The position numbers were made by a program, and so were the translations under genes. The notes beneath the pieces were generated by a model that was given only the letters and a program-made list of their open reading frames with translations, had not been told where the DNA came from and did no database searches. From Tetragonia tetragonoides (lineage: Eukaryota; Streptophyta; Magnoliopsida; Caryophyllales; Aizoaceae), in assembly GCA_038025085.1 (NCBI GenBank), contig CM076140.1, positions 29,871,001 to 29,935,000 on the forward strand: 64,000 bases of DNA. Direction: 5' to 3'. Of the stretch, positions 33,851 to 46,729 are shown one piece after another; position 1 is the stretch's first letter, and each line of letters starts with the position of its first letter.

Positions 33851-36800
33851 AAAAAAAAACCCGCAGATAGCTTATCTTATCTATCTATCTATATGTTATG
33901 AATAACTTTCTTATTATCAGCCTAGATTCACGAACGTCAACAGAAGACATGTTGTGAGATAACAAAAATTCAAATGTCTAAGCCTCGTGCTGATTCATTT
34001 CTTTCAGGGATGCAATCGACATTTACCAAATCAAACAATGACTCCTGTAATAACAAACACAAAAATTTGTATGAGGCGACCTCAAGGTGAGACCCTCTCT
34101 AATAAGCATGACGTCCTGCTTATGTCATGCTTAGCTATAGGGACGGCCTCACCTTGAGGCAGCCTTATAGGGACCTTTTGAATAAATAAAAAACAATATT
34201 TACAAATTGAAAGTTGTATTATTGAACAAATGGCAAAAAAAAAAACGAAAAGAATCTCAAAGTGATTTTCCAAGTACGATAGTGCCAAAAATATTTTCTT
34301 TCGTCCACCAACCCTTGACTTTTCAACTTCTCTTAACAAAAGACACCAACAATCAATAATGCTATAATCAATCTTTTCATATCATGTCAATGAAAGAACC
34401 TCTTCCCTTGAAATTTGACGTGAACTTTCATAATACATAAGCAAGTCACTACAACAAAAAAGAAAAATAAAAGAAAAAGAAAAAAGAATTGAACTAAATA
34501 TCTTGACTCAAGTCCCAATTTTACTGAAAAAAGTCACAGCTCAACTAAATTCAATAAAAAATAAATTAAAGCATATAAAATTCAGAAACATAATGAAAAC
34601 ATGGAGAAAATTACTTCCATGGAATTTATTTTCTATTGTCAATAAAGCAATAATCCGCTACTTCTTATCTCTATTTTGCCATGTCTATCTCCTTTTATTA
34701 TCGTTGAAATGCATGAACTTTGAAACAAATTTTACTTTCACCCCACTTAACCTTGATGATTAGTGGTGAGTAAATTGAGATAGGATGATCAGTACACCAC
34801 TAACTATTTACTTATATTTTCGATTTTGATAAAAGTTACCCCTAAAAGTTAGTATTTTTATTTCATCAAAGAGGTTGGTGTGAATTTTTGTTGAACAATA
34901 TGTTACAAATCATCATGGGTGGAGTTAGAAATTATGACAAGTGAATTCAAATTACATCTTAAAATTACATTCTTAATTTGATAACAACATAACCAAACGC
35001 AACACAATAACATAATCAAACGCAACACAACCCAACAAACTTATTTAAAATGACCATCCCATTTAAAACGTGGGTCCACATTGCAAATCATAGTTAATAA
35101 GTATAGGAAGTGTGATACCAATGAGTTTTAGATAGTTGGACAAATAAAGATTTTGTTAAAGTTGTTTTTGGTGATATTGTTGGATTCATGGTTGATTTTT
35201 TATTTGTTGAGGGGGTAAAAAAAATAAAATAATTTATTTCGGTGGTTGACTTGGATAAAACATCATGTGATGTTGCATCCCACTCCGTTGTAGAAATTAT
35301 TTTTCAAGTTTTGAGAAATCGGAATATCAGGATTGATATAGAGATGAAGATGAATGGAATATTTTTTGTTCTTTGTCACCCAATTTTTTGTGATTTATAA
35401 GAGAATTACGATTTTATTCCCAAAGCGTATGATATTTATTATTGGGATTGATAGTTTTTGGAGGAAATAATAGATTTGTTAGTCTTAATGGTTGAGAAAA
35501 CTCGATTATTAGTGACATAAACATCATGAATTAAGACATTAGGATTCGTAACGTGTTTTATTACCCAGAAAACTATTACATGCTTCAATCCAAAACCCTA
35601 AGTATTCCAAGGGTACATCCGTGATCTTGTATATGCATTATGTCATGCAACATATGATGAAAAGAGATGGAAAGATGCAAGATGCGAAACGTATTTTGTA
35701 GAGGATGTTGATCTATTCGGGGATGGACGCGAAAGATGTTCTGAATAGCATGTTGTTCTATTTGGGTACCATGGGGGGTTTTAGGTAATGTGCATGGGAA
35801 GTTCTAAAGATGAGAGTCATGATCTACTTAATGATTCACTTATTTCAGTCTCATGTAGTACTCTTTTTTAGAGGAGGGGCCTTGTTTTTAGTAATGGTTG
35901 TGTAATAATAATGTAACTTGTTACATCTATTATTTTAGTGAAAACCTATTCTAATAGTTATTTTTTTATTGTTTATGTTTCTTTTTATGTAAATTTGTAA
36001 TTATTAATTCTACTCATCAAATATGTTTATATTGGACTTTGGACGACCAAATTTGTATGGAATTGTGCAATATTAACAATTAATCAAGATCAATAAGTAC
36101 AGTTGTAATTGGGTACTTCAAACCTTTCCAATTTGACTCACATCCTCGAATTCAATATTATGTCATTGGGTCATTTGAACCAATATTTTCAATCGGAATT
36201 GGGTGCACTTAATTTGGGTTTGAGTCGCTTTCGACTTGGATTGTTTACAATAAAATTGTTTCCTAGTTTTTTCCTTCAAAATTTGGTTTCGAGCTCCTTG
36301 TCAATTTTAATCAAGACCCTAGTTATTTCAAAATAATAAAAACATTTGATTTTCAATCTAGATGCCTAAATGTTCGTTGGGGTTGGTTCTCCGTGAGGTT
36401 CTTACAATTCCCCTTACAGTTATGACGGATATCAAATTTGATGCTTGGATAAATAGACTTGCAACACATATAATTCAAAACCCGGTCTAGAAAAAGGGTC
36501 CCAACGGTGCCGTCATAAGTTTTACGCTTTTTTCACCGAGGTACATATTTGTTTCAAGCTATTATTGGAGTCTTTGGTATATGAGTTTAGACAAGAAATT
36601 AGTTTTGAAAGTATTAAGTCACAACTTCGAATACGAGTTGTTATTCCCATTAACGCGTATCATCCTAATGTTGAAATAAAGTTTGAACCACTATAGCACC
36701 ATGTAAAAATGTTGAGGATGGAGTAAAAATGAACATTAATGCCTTGAAACGTGATAAAACAATTTATAACAAATGACAAAGATGTGTGATGCAATTATGC

Positions 36801-36946
36801 ATTTCAATGTTTTGATTGGTATTGTTGAAGATTCAAGGATTTGGCAGTGGATGAATAATATATTAGGTTTTTGGGTAGTGAAAATGTAGCCGATTAAGTG
36901 TGGGGGAGACATTATAATTACCCATTTAAAATTTATTTGTCAACTA
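33851..36946. other. AT-rich intergenic stretch
   Basis: No gene is recognised. A TATC microsatellite lies at 33876-33893. A hairpin at about 34075-34165 has CTCAAGGTGAGA on the left and TCACCTTGAGG on the right. There are scattered weak frames; one at about 36361-36487 reads coding-like (start MPKCSLGLVLREV) but I cannot assign it to a family. Confidence 0.4.
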
Positions 36947-36955
36947 TTTTTATTT

Positions 36956-38486
36956 GGGGAATTTCAATTGGTGCCCTTGTGGTTTTGACTTGTCCAATTT
37001 GTGCCCCAAGCCTCTCTACAAATCCAATGCGTGCCCCTCTACTTTATGAAACGTCTACTCTGTTCCATTATTTTTGTTTTCCGTCAAACATTTCCGTTAG
37101 TTGCTGACATGGCCTCTTTAAGTTCTCCATTTTCTCTCTCCTCCCCTTCAATGGCCTCCACTCTCATATCCACCACCTCACACCATCTCTCTCCTCCCAC
37201 ATTTGTGAACTGAAAACACCAATTTCAGCCACCACTATCACTCACCACCAGTATTCGCCCAGCCACTGCCACCTCCCTCTCGCCGACCACCAAGTCCACC
37301 ACGACACCACTCACCGCCCCCCGCAAACCACCACCACAAGAATCGCCACCTCCCTTTGACCCACAAAACCTCACAACCACCATTTTCGAACCCTACCCAA
37401 ACACCGAGGGAAAGGCCCTACGGTAAGTCGTTGACCTAGGGGGTTGGGTCAGAAGAACTTCCGATGGTTTTTCAATGCAAAAGACAATATTTGCCCTTAT
37501 CTTCTCTTCCTTGATTAATCTGGAAATTCAGGTTCCATTTTTGTTTGCTTTTTCGATCCTAATATTCTACTTCACTGTACTCTTTTGCTTCTTTCCTATT
37601 AATCTTTCATCATCTGGTATGTGTGAAAATAACTCAGAACCAAATGAATGCCTCAATCGGAGAATAAATCAAGCAGACATGGAGGAAATTGAGAAGGAAT
37701 TAAGGAAAAATAACATATAATTGCTGGGTGTGTAATTGAAGATGCAAATTAACAATGAACTTTGCACTGATATGAAAACTGGGTACTTCAAATTATGAAT
37801 TGATGGGAATTGATAGGAATTAATGGGCATGCAATTGAAAAATTGTACCTCCTCAATTGGTACTTGAGTATATGATACTTGGAAGTTTCTGGGAATTGGT
37901 GACATGCAATTAGAGAACCTGGAGAAATGATGCTTGATGAGGATTCACGAAGAAGACAGTAAAAGGAAGAAGATAAAGGCAAATCCCAATTGAGAGAAAA
38001 ATGGTATTTATGTAATAAGTTAGCAATTTTAATAGAATTTATTTTTTTAGGTCCATAAACCCATCAAGAAAGTAGTTGCCAACCAAATTAGACAGTAAAA
38101 AGTGTCATCGTTGTCGTCTTCGTCATCATCTTAATGGGTTTCAGTGACGGTCGACCACCACCACCACGTCAATGGCGAAAGGCCCACTTCAATTTTTAAG
38201 GAGATGGGATCGATGAGAGAGAGAAGAAGAAGAAGGTGATAGTGGCAGTGCAGAAAAATGGAGGAGAGAGAGAGTAGGCAGCAATGGATGATGAAGGTCG
38301 CTGACGGTGGTAGGGGCAATTTCGTCTACGTATTTTAGTCAAAAGTTGACCCTTTAACGGAAAACCCAAAATAATGGCACAGAGTAGACGTTTCATAAAG
38401 TAGAGGGGCACGCATTGGATTTGTAGAGAGGCTTGGGGCACCAATTGAACAAGTCAAAACCACAAGGGCACCAATTGGAATTCCCC
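36956..38486. mobile_element. Mutator-like non-autonomous element with long TIRs
   Basis: The terminal inverted repeats are about 135 bp long and nearly identical, starting GGGGAATTTCAATTGGTGCC on the left and ending with its inverted match on the right. They are flanked by a perfect 9-bp duplication, TTTTTATTT (36947-36955 and 38487-38495). Long TIRs with a 9-bp duplication are the signature of Mutator-like elements. No transposase is encoded. The interior has a Pro/Thr-rich open stretch at about 37245-37422 followed by CGGTAAGTCG, a splice-donor-like site. This could be a captured gene fragment (Pack-MULE), but the source is unknown. Confidence 0.85.
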
Positions 38487-38495
38487 TTTTTATTT

Positions 38496-39363
38496 TGTTT
38501 TGTTTTGTTGTTGGTGTTCTTGTCACCAACCACTCCAACTTCTTTCGTTCCTTCTTTTTATTCAAAACTTTCAATTTTTTTTTCCTTTTCCCGTTAGTGC
38601 TCGTGTCATCAACTATCCCGCCTAATGCATTTATCATCGGCATTATTCTTCTTAATATTGGTGCTCTTGTCACCAATCACCCCAAATACTTCTACATCAC
38701 TAAATGTTTGGTGTTTTGTCAACATCATCCTTAGACAAAGCCACCGTGTCTCCACTGTCTCTTTCATTGGTATCTTATCAACATCATCTTGGGACAAATC
38801 CACAACATCCTTCACTGCTTCTTCTCCAATGGATGATACTTTTTCAAATGATCCTATTTTTTCTTGGACTTACTTTTATGTACTGAGACAACACTTCAAA
38901 GTTAGGTCTTTCTCCATAGTATGAATAACCAACGACTAAGCTTATAACTTCATTTTCTTAGTAGCTAATTGCTGTAGCTCAGCCTCGACAAAGGGATTAC
39001 TACCCCATTTTTATGAGTCCAATAATACTTCTGAATCGACATTTGTTGTACTCTTAATCTTCGCTTTAAATTCAAAACAAACCATAACAATCAGGAAGTT
39101 ATCTCCTAAGCGGGAATGTAATTATGGGCGTTAGTACTTTGAATAGAGCTGTACCAAATTAACAAATCAATGTGCACGTAGTACTAATTTCAAAAAAAAA
39201 AAAAAAAAAAGTTGGGTCTTTAAAATTATTATGGTTTGTTTTGGGGTTAAATTTGATTCGGGTTGTACTCATTTGAGTTGCCTACGTATCCCTTTAGAGG
39301 GCATCAAGCCATTTGTAGTTCCATAATATCTATCTATATATATATATATAATGTGTGGAGGCT
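38496..39363. other. Intergenic, no gene seen
   Basis: Simple T-rich stretches, an A-run at 39189-39209 and a TA-rich run at 39330-39350. No coding frame is convincing. Confidence 0.4.
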
Positions 39364-40476
39364 CCTATACAAACCCCTCTTAAAATACAAACTATACAAA
39401 CTAAATCCTGACCTTTAATTTTGAAGATCAAAGGCTGAAATTGATTGGGAAAAAAAAGGGACACGGTGGGAATTAACAAAAATGACAAGGGCATGATTGT
39501 CATTTTGCGCATCAAAAACACCACCCATAACCAGATTCTTCATTTCTCTCTCTTCTTACGTCTTCAATCTCTCTCCTCACGTTCAGCGGTCTCCAGCAAC
39601 TCCGGCAATCTCCGACGACTCCGGCGATCTCCGGCAACTCAGGCGCGCTTTCTCTCTCCTCTCTCCACGATACTCGGCGCTTTCTCTCTCCTCTGTCCTC
39701 TGTCCCTCTCTCAATTCTCACCGTTTCTCTCTCCTCTGTTTTTTTCGCCGGTTTGCCTGAGAAGATGAGTGGACGCCGACCACCGCTTGGTGCCCGGAGA
39801 CCAATAGATTTGAGGTCTCCAACCTCGAAGATGTGGTCTCCGTCCACCGGTCACCTAGGGTTTGTGTAAGTGAGAGGAGAGAGAAACACCGATCGTGTTG
39901 AGAGCTAGGAGAGGTCGCGGGTAGGAGGCGGTCTGGGTGGTAGCGCTGTAAGGGAGGCGCCGGTAAGAGGCGAAGTCGTCTGTGGTTTGGGTGGCGGTAG
40001 GGGCGGGTGGTGGAGAGAGTGAGGGGAGGACAGAGAATGAAGAGTTGTGGTGCTTTTGGTGCGGTGGCAATAGTGGTGGTGGGACAGAGGCAACCATGGT
40101 GGCGGTGGGACGACAACACCGACAACAATGGCAATGGTGCGGCGGGACAGTGAAGAGTTGGGGGAGGGTTGTTTATTTTAATGAATCTGTACTTATAGTT
40201 TAATGAATCTGTACTTATTGACTAATGAATATGTACATATTGACTAATGAATTTGTACTTATTGACTAATGAATTTGCATGTTAGTGTAATGAACTTGCA
40301 ACAAAAAAAGAAATTAAATTTTTTTGATGAAGCTGTAATGAAGCTATGATTTTGTTGTAATGGATTCATACGTTTATTTCAATGAAGCTGTACGTCAACA
40401 TTAGTGAATTGAATTTAAACTTTGGTCAAGGTTTGTATGGTTTGTATACTAAGGGGGGTTTGTATGTGATCTTCCC
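39364..40476. mobile_element. TIR element, copy 1 of an adjacent pair
   Basis: The left end CTATACAAACCCCTCTTAA is inverted at the right end (GGTTTGTATGGTTTGTATAC, then AAGGGGGGTTTGTATG). The interior holds a CT-rich, GC-rich block and tandem AATGAATTTGTACTTATTGA units near 40180-40290. No transposase. The next copy starts immediately after it. Confidence 0.65.
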
Positions 40477-40837
40477 CTATACAAACCCCTCTTAAAATAC
40501 AAACCGTACAAACCTAATCTGAACTGTTTGATATAAAATCAAAGGCCCATATCTATTATAAGTAAAAAGAGGACACGCTGGTAATTAATAAAAAAGATAG
40601 GGACAGATTGGTCAATTTTCGATTGAAGGAGGGGCATGTACGTATTTTCGCGCATTTTTTCTCTTTTTCCTTTATTTTCCCTAGCCTCTTCCTCTCTCCT
40701 CACTTTCTCTCTCCTACCCTATCAGTATAACCCGCCGAATTTCCTCCATGGATTTCTCTCTCCTCCGGTTCTCACCGGTGCTCTTTCTCTCCTTCGATCC
40801 TCACCGGCGCTCTCTCTCTCCTCCAATCCTCACCGGC

Positions 40838-40919
<82 letters not shown>

Positions 40920-41722
40920 GCGTCATTACTAGCCAATCTTCACCGCAACTCTCATGGTGGCCGTTAGGGTTTGGGGGAGCGAAATTGGGCGCCACCATTG
41001 ATTCGCCTGCCTCCAGTGACCACGACGGTGTTCGGGGGTGGTCGAGTGAGGGCCTGACGGCGGCATTGGGGTGGGTGATGGAGAGAGAGTGAGAAGAGTG
41101 TTTGTGAGGCTGGATTAGCTTGGTGTGAGTGATAGAAGAGTGAAACGACCGATATTGGGCGCTGCGGGGGGGTGGCCTGTGAGGCGCCGGCATGAGGGGA
41201 CATCTCCGGTGGCGTGAGGTGGCTGGTGGCGGTGGGGGAGGGTGGTGCACATAAAGAGGAGAGTGTGTGTGAGGAGAAAAGAGAGAATGGGGGAGTGTTG
41301 GGCGACGACGACGACGACAGTGGTGCTGGCTGCGGCGGGACGGCGGTGACAGTGGTTGTGGTGGTGGTAGGATGGCGGTGACAGTGGTTGTGGTGGTGGT
41401 GGGATGGGGGTGACAGCAATGGTGGTTGTGGGAGAGATTGTTTTTTTAATGAATTTACATTTTTAATTTAATGAATCTCTAGTTATATTTTAATGAATTT
41501 GTAGTTATTGAATACTGAATTTGTCTTAGTCTAATGAATTTGCAATTAAAAAAAAAAAATTGAAAAGAAAATATAAAAAAGGGATGAAGCTATGATTATA
41601 GTTTAATAAATTTGTATGCTTATTTCAATGAAGTTATGCTTCAACATTAATGAATGTCAGGTTTAATCATATTTTATATGGTTTGTATTTTAAGGTAGGT
41701 TTGTATACTAAGAGGGGTTTAT
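40477..41722. mobile_element. TIR element, copy 2 of the pair
   Basis: Begins CTATACAAACCCCTCTTAA exactly like copy 1 and ends near GTATACTAAGAGGGG. The internal layout is the same: CT-rich left part with a long CT microsatellite (40836-40915), GC-rich middle, AATGAATTTGTAGTTATTGA-like units on the right. It is diverged from copy 1. No coding capacity is recognised. Confidence 0.65.
40836..40915. repeat. (CT)n microsatellite
   Basis: A CT dinucleotide array of about 80 bp inside the TIR element. Confidence 0.95.
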
Positions 41723-42699
41723 GATTTTGAAATTTGTTACAACTTTCTATTTGAGTCTTTAAAGCTCTTTTAATTATGTTTTCAGTTATGATTCCTTTAA
41801 GCCATGCATACATTTTTTGACAGTACTTTGTTCATGTTCATTTTCACTTCAATAAATGACCTCAAATACGTTCTTGAAACCACATGATTTTGAGTTAAAT
41901 GAAAATGTATGGTTTCCTCTTGATCAGAAGATTATTATCTAGACAACATATGTTGAAGTTTGTTTCAGGGTCTTAGTTTCCCATAAATTTATAATCCGTC
42001 TTTTTGAAACCATCCAGTTTTATTGTAGGAATTATTTTTGGTTCTAAGTTGATCATGAAACCATGTGGTTTCTAGTTGTTTCCATTAAAATTGAGGCTGC
42101 AGGTTAGAAACCATGTGGTTTCAGGTTTGATTCCGTCATCTAAAGCTTGCACTAAATACAACACAACCACACATTTACTGAAAAACATATATCAATCACC
42201 ATGTGACAAGCTTTAAAAAAACTTCAGTAAAACAGATTTAAACAAACTGAAAACAGCAATGAGATAGAAAATTCAAAGATCATTTTGAAGACCGAATTCT
42301 AGAGAGAAAAGATGAAAGACATTGAAGTTAAGATCATAAATATGAAATATTGAAAATTAAAGAGAAGAAGAAGAAAGATTGAATTTAATGTTTGAACAAC
42401 GGAAATCTTTTCCTTTACCTTCTTTGTTTTGGTTATGTGTTTCTCACGTTTGTTTTTTTCTCTCCCGTTTTTATTTTCTTCTTTGGCTCTCTTTTCTGCT
42501 GTCTACCCCCCCCCCCCCTTTTTTTTGGTTCAGTCCAGCCAGTGATTTATGTGTACAAACACAAGGTAAGGTGTATGTTAGGGGTAACTGCTCAAGACCT
42601 ATAAAGCCAATTATGATCCTTATTTTCTTTTCATCTTTTAATTATTTTTCTTAAAGTAGTAAAACTAACAAAGAAGGTTACAACTTGTCGGGATACAGC
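41723..42699. other. Intergenic with repeated GAAACCATGTGGTTTC-like motifs
   Basis: No gene. Near-palindromic motifs of the type GAAACCAYRTGGTTTC occur at about 41876, 42006, 42056 and 42106, the last two exact. A C-run and T-run lie at 42507-42527. Confidence 0.6.
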
Positions 42700-43376
42700 T
42701 GTGGGAAGTGAAGCTTTATATGCTTCATGAAATTTGGTATGCTTCAAAGTAAAATCCCATAAAAGCCTTGTTCATAAAACTAATTGTGCCACATTGGTAG
42801 AGAAAGGAAAGAGAAGAGCCTTTTATATATGGTCGTGTATACTCCTAGTCTTTGAACTAGGAGTCAAGGGAAGACTCTCCCACACACGCGCGCGCGTGCG
42901 CTGCCGCCGTCCGTCCGGTTGGATGTGGGTTGGGTTGGGCCCTTTTTTATTCTCGGTTCAATATTTTTCCGTCCGTTTTGAGTCCTTTCAACTTCGAGAT
43001 TCTATAACCGTTACATTATTATTCTCATAATATTATCCCACGATTTTAGCCCACAAGATTAATTCTTTGATTTTCGGTTACAGATTCCTGAGCTTATAAA
43101 TACTAAAGCCTCCAGCCTTTTTGATACACACAGACAAATACTGATCCTCTCATCTCCTCTCCTCCTATCTTTTACTTGGCAATAGTTTAGTTTGCTCTCA
43201 AAACCATCGCACCGTAGTACACCGGAGCTTTGGTTGCCGTGTATCCCTGAAGGTCGGTTGCCGAAAATTCCCTAGTGTACGTGTGGGGGCAAATTCGACT
43301 TTATGGCAGTGATTCATCACGCCACGACCTTCTGTTACAGATAAGTTGTTCCATTTTATAAGCCTTGTTTATAACA
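42700..43376 (+). repeat. Copia 5' LTR
   Basis: From TGTGGGAAGTGAAGC to CTTGTTTATAACA, about 677 bp, matching 62579-63267 with substitutions and indels. A TATA box, TATAAATA, lies at 43095-43102. No clear primer binding site is readable after the LTR end. Confidence 0.85.
43095..43102 (+). promoter_or_regulatory. Copia LTR TATA box
   Basis: TATAAATA in the context TATAAATACTAAAGCCTCC, conserved in the 3' LTR at 62986-62993. Confidence 0.65.
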
Positions 43377-43401
43377 TTCTAAACTCGAATTTATTTTTAT
43401 C

Positions 43402-44090
43402 ATGGCTAGTGACGGAACTGTTGGTAATGTTAATGTGAACGAAAATGTTGGTGATGTTGTTGTGAACGAATCTGTGCCTATTGTAACCCCTACTCATGCT
43501 GTTGTTATACCATCCACTTTAGTTCATAATAACACCGTTGTGCCTTATGTGAGTGCAAGTATGATGACTGGTGTACTATCCCTATGTTCCCAAATTTTTT
43601 TCGTTCCTGATATGTCTAAATTAGATACGTTTGATGGGAAGAATTATAATATCTGGTCTGATAAGATGGAATTATTTTTGGAACAAATTGGTGTTGAGTA
43701 TGCTTTAGTTGTGATAAGGCTCCTATTAATTCCACTAGGGACTTTGATAAGGATAATAGGACTTGTCGTGGTATGTTGTTGCACTATATGCCCACATCTT
43801 TATACTAGATTTAGAGTAAGTTGAAATTGGCTAAGGAAATTTGGGATGCCCTTAAATTGAAGTATGGTACTAATGACTTTGGGAAAGGGAAATATGCTTG
43901 TAGTAGGTGGCTTAAGTTTGAGTTAGTTGATAGTAAGCCTATGCTGGATCAAGTTCATGAGTATGAAAACTTGGTGACCAGAAATGGTGAATTTGTTGGG
44001 AAGGGATTTTGTAATGGGGGGCTGTTTGTCTTGGATGTTGTGACTGAGGATAAAGCATCTACCTCTTCTGTTGTTTACATCGCACGCTGA
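43402..44090 (+). pseudogene. Copia gag remnant, C-terminal half and protease missing
   Basis: The frame from 43402 reads through LDTFDGKNYNIWSDKMELFL, the UBN2/gag signature of copia elements. A frameshift at about 43815 continues it as LAKEIWDALKLKYGTND. The frame then passes after DQVHEYENLVTR directly into a GAG-pre-integrase linker (NGEFVGKGFCNGGLFVLDV). The zinc knuckle and the aspartic protease that should lie between are absent, a deletion of a few hundred codons. Confidence 0.8.
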
Positions 44091-45110
44091 GTCTATTTCA
44101 TTATGGCATGCTAGACTAGGTCATGTGAATGTGGCATCTGTTATAAGGCTAAAACAATTTAGTCTTATTCATGCATTTAGCAATACTGATTTTGATAAAT
44201 GCAGTGAAGTATGCGTAGAAGCTAAACATCCCAAAAAGCCTTACAATAAGAATGTGACTAGAACTTCTACTTTACTCGAACTTGTGCATAATGACCTTGG
44301 TGATTTTTATAGACTTGTTAGTAGAGGTCGTAAAAAGTATTATATTACTTTAGTTGATGATTTTCTAGATTTACCAAGGTGTATTTGTTGAGTTCTAAGG
44401 ATGAGGCTGAGGATAAATTTCTTATCTATAAAGCCGAGGTCGAAAACCAACTAGATCGTAAAATAAAAAGGCTTAGGTCCGATAGAGGTGGAGAATATGA
44501 TTCAACACCTCTAAAGGTTTTTTGTGAGGCTAATGAGATAATTCATGAAATTACAGCTCCTTATGCTCCTCAACAAAACAACATTACCAAGAGGAAAAAA
44601 AGGACCCTCAAAGAAATGATGAATGCAATGCTTATTAGTTCGGGTATGCCTAATAACATGTGGGGGGAAGCTTTATTTTCTACTTGCTTTGTACTTAATC
44701 GTGTTCCCCACAAGAAATTTGAGAAAACTCCATATGAGTTGTGGAAAGGTTTTGGACCTAACTTGAGTCACCTGAAAGTGTGGGGGTGCTTTGCGAAAGT
44801 CGGAATCCCTGATTTTCAACGAAGCAAGATTTGACCCAAAACTGTTGATGCTATATTTATTGGATATGTTAATAATAGTGTTGCATATAGATATATTTTA
44901 AAAGATGCTTCTGGTTTTGGCGCTACTAAAGAGTCCCGTGATGCTGAATTTATTGAGCATATGTTTCCTATGAAATTAAGTGAGCAACGTGTCGCATCTT
45001 CATTACCTTCACATGCGAATGCATCATCTAGTATAGAAGTTCAAGAGCTTAGAAGGAGTAAACGAATTAGGATTGAGAAAAGTTTTGGCCCTATGTTACT
45101 ACTTTCTTAG
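44071..45110 (+). pseudogene. Copia GAG-pre-integrase and integrase
   Basis: ISLWHARLGHVN with its zinc-binding histidines opens the GAG-pre-integrase region. The integrase core follows with HNDLGDF, ITLVDDF, LRSDRGGEY and a QQNN-type region followed by LKEMMNAML. The glutamate of the usual NGVAERKNRTL block is not preserved (NITKRKKRTL). FIGYVNNSVAYRY and SRDAEFIEH mark the C-terminal part. Frame changes near 44090 and 44385 and a stop at 44832 break it. Confidence 0.85.
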
Positions 45111-45121
45111 CTGAAATTGAT

Positions 45122-45986
45122 GTGTTAGATGAAACTTTTGTGCATGCTTATATTATTGAAGATGTCCCTAGGAATTATGAGGAGGCCATGAAATCAGTTG
45201 ACTCTAATTTTTGGCAAGAGGCCATAAATAATGAGTTAGAATCAATTATGAGCAATAATACTTGGATTTTATCTGACCTTCCTCGGGGTTGTAAGGTCAG
45301 ATTTACTAATTTTTGATAGTAAATGGGTGTCTCGAAACACATACTGAATTGATGAGGCTATTGACAAATATAAGGCTAGACTTGTGATTCAAGGAAATTT
45401 TCAAAAGAAAGGACTTGATTATTTTGATACGTATTCTCCTGTTACAAAAGTTGCTACTATTAGAGTTTTAATAGCACTTGCATCCATTCATAATCTTTTT
45501 GTGCATCAAATTGATGTCAAAACTGCATTTTTGAATGGTGATCTTAATGAGGAGATTTACATGAGACAGCCAGAAAGTTGTATTGTTCCTAGAAAAGCGC
45601 ATAAGGTATGCATACTTGTTAAGTCTTTGTACGGACTTAAACAAGCACCCAAACAATGGTATGACAAGTTTCATAGTACTATAATTTATGATGGTTTCAA
45701 GGTGAATAATTATGATGCTTGTGTTTATTCTAAATATGATGAGCATGATTGTGTTATAATATGTTTATATGTTGATGACATGCTCATTTTTGGTACAAGT
45801 ATTGATGTGGTAAACACAACGAAATCTTTCTTGAAATCATGCTTTGATATGAAAGACATGGGTGAAGCTGATGTAATTCTTGCCGTTAAAATTACTAGAA
45901 CTTCTATGGATTTAAGTTTGGATCAATCTCATTATATTGAGGAAATTTTAAAGAAGTTTAAACAATTTGATTCTACTCCTGTCTAA
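45122..45986 (+). pseudogene. Copia reverse transcriptase
   Basis: Starts with VPRNYEEAMKSVDSNFWQEA and INNELESIMSNNTW. After a frameshift at about 45316-45384 it continues with DTYSPVTKVATIRVLIALAS, HQIDVKTAFLNGDL, KSLYGLKQAPKQWYDKF and the catalytic YVDDMLIFG (YVDD at 45768-45779). The frame stops at 45984-45986, before the RNase H. Confidence 0.9.
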
Positions 45987-46057
45987 ACCCCATATGATTC
46001 TAGTATTCATTTGAAAGGAATTTAGGTGATAGTGTATCACAAGAAGAGTATGCTAAG

Positions 46058-46729
46058 ATGATTGCAAGTGTTATATTTTTAATGAACTATACTAAACCAG
46101 ATATAGCATATGCTGTGAGCAGGTTGAGTAGATATACTCATAACCCTAATCGTGATCATTGGAATGCCTTGATTAGATTGTTGAGATATTTGAAAGGTAC
46201 TATTAATTGGGGTTTGCACTACAAGAATTTTCCTTGTGTTTTGGAGGGGTATTGTGATGCTAACTGGGTGTGTGATAATGATGAAATTCATTCTACCAGT
46301 GGCTATGTTTTTAGTCTTGCTAGTGCTGCTATATCTTGGAGATCTTCCAAAAAAACTTGTATTGCTAAATCTACAATAATGGAATCTGAGTTTATTGCTT
46401 TAGAAATGACAGGCCATGAAGCTGAATGGCTAAGAAGCCTACTTGCAGATATTCAATTGTGGGGGAGACCAGTTCCATCAGTTTCCATGCATTGTGATTG
46501 TCAAGCGGCTATTAGTGTAGCCCGCAACCATTCCTACAACGGAAAGAGAAGGCATATACGCCTTAGGCATGAATTTGTTAAGAATCTGATTAGAGATAAT
46601 GTGATATCACTTGAGTATTTAAAGTCGAAGAGGAATCTTGCAAATCCTCTCACCAAAGGCCTTTGTAGAAAGATAGTGCTTGAGTCAGCACTAGGAATGG
46701 GGCTCCAGCCCAATGGGAGTGAATTGTGA
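46058..46729 (+). pseudogene. Copia RNase H
   Basis: 223 residues with [36 protein letters not shown] (catalytic Asp in YCDANW), SRDA-type ESEFIAL and the HIRLRHEF block typical of copia RNase H. This is the longest undamaged part of the element. It lies in the same order as in other copia elements. Confidence 0.9.

Noticed and set aside
34503..34763. 86-codon plus-strand frame
   Set aside because: AT-rich composition, no splice or domain support; treated as chance.
40636..41250. Ser/Leu- and Arg/Glu-repeat frames
   Set aside because: They are driven by the CT microsatellite at 40836-40915.
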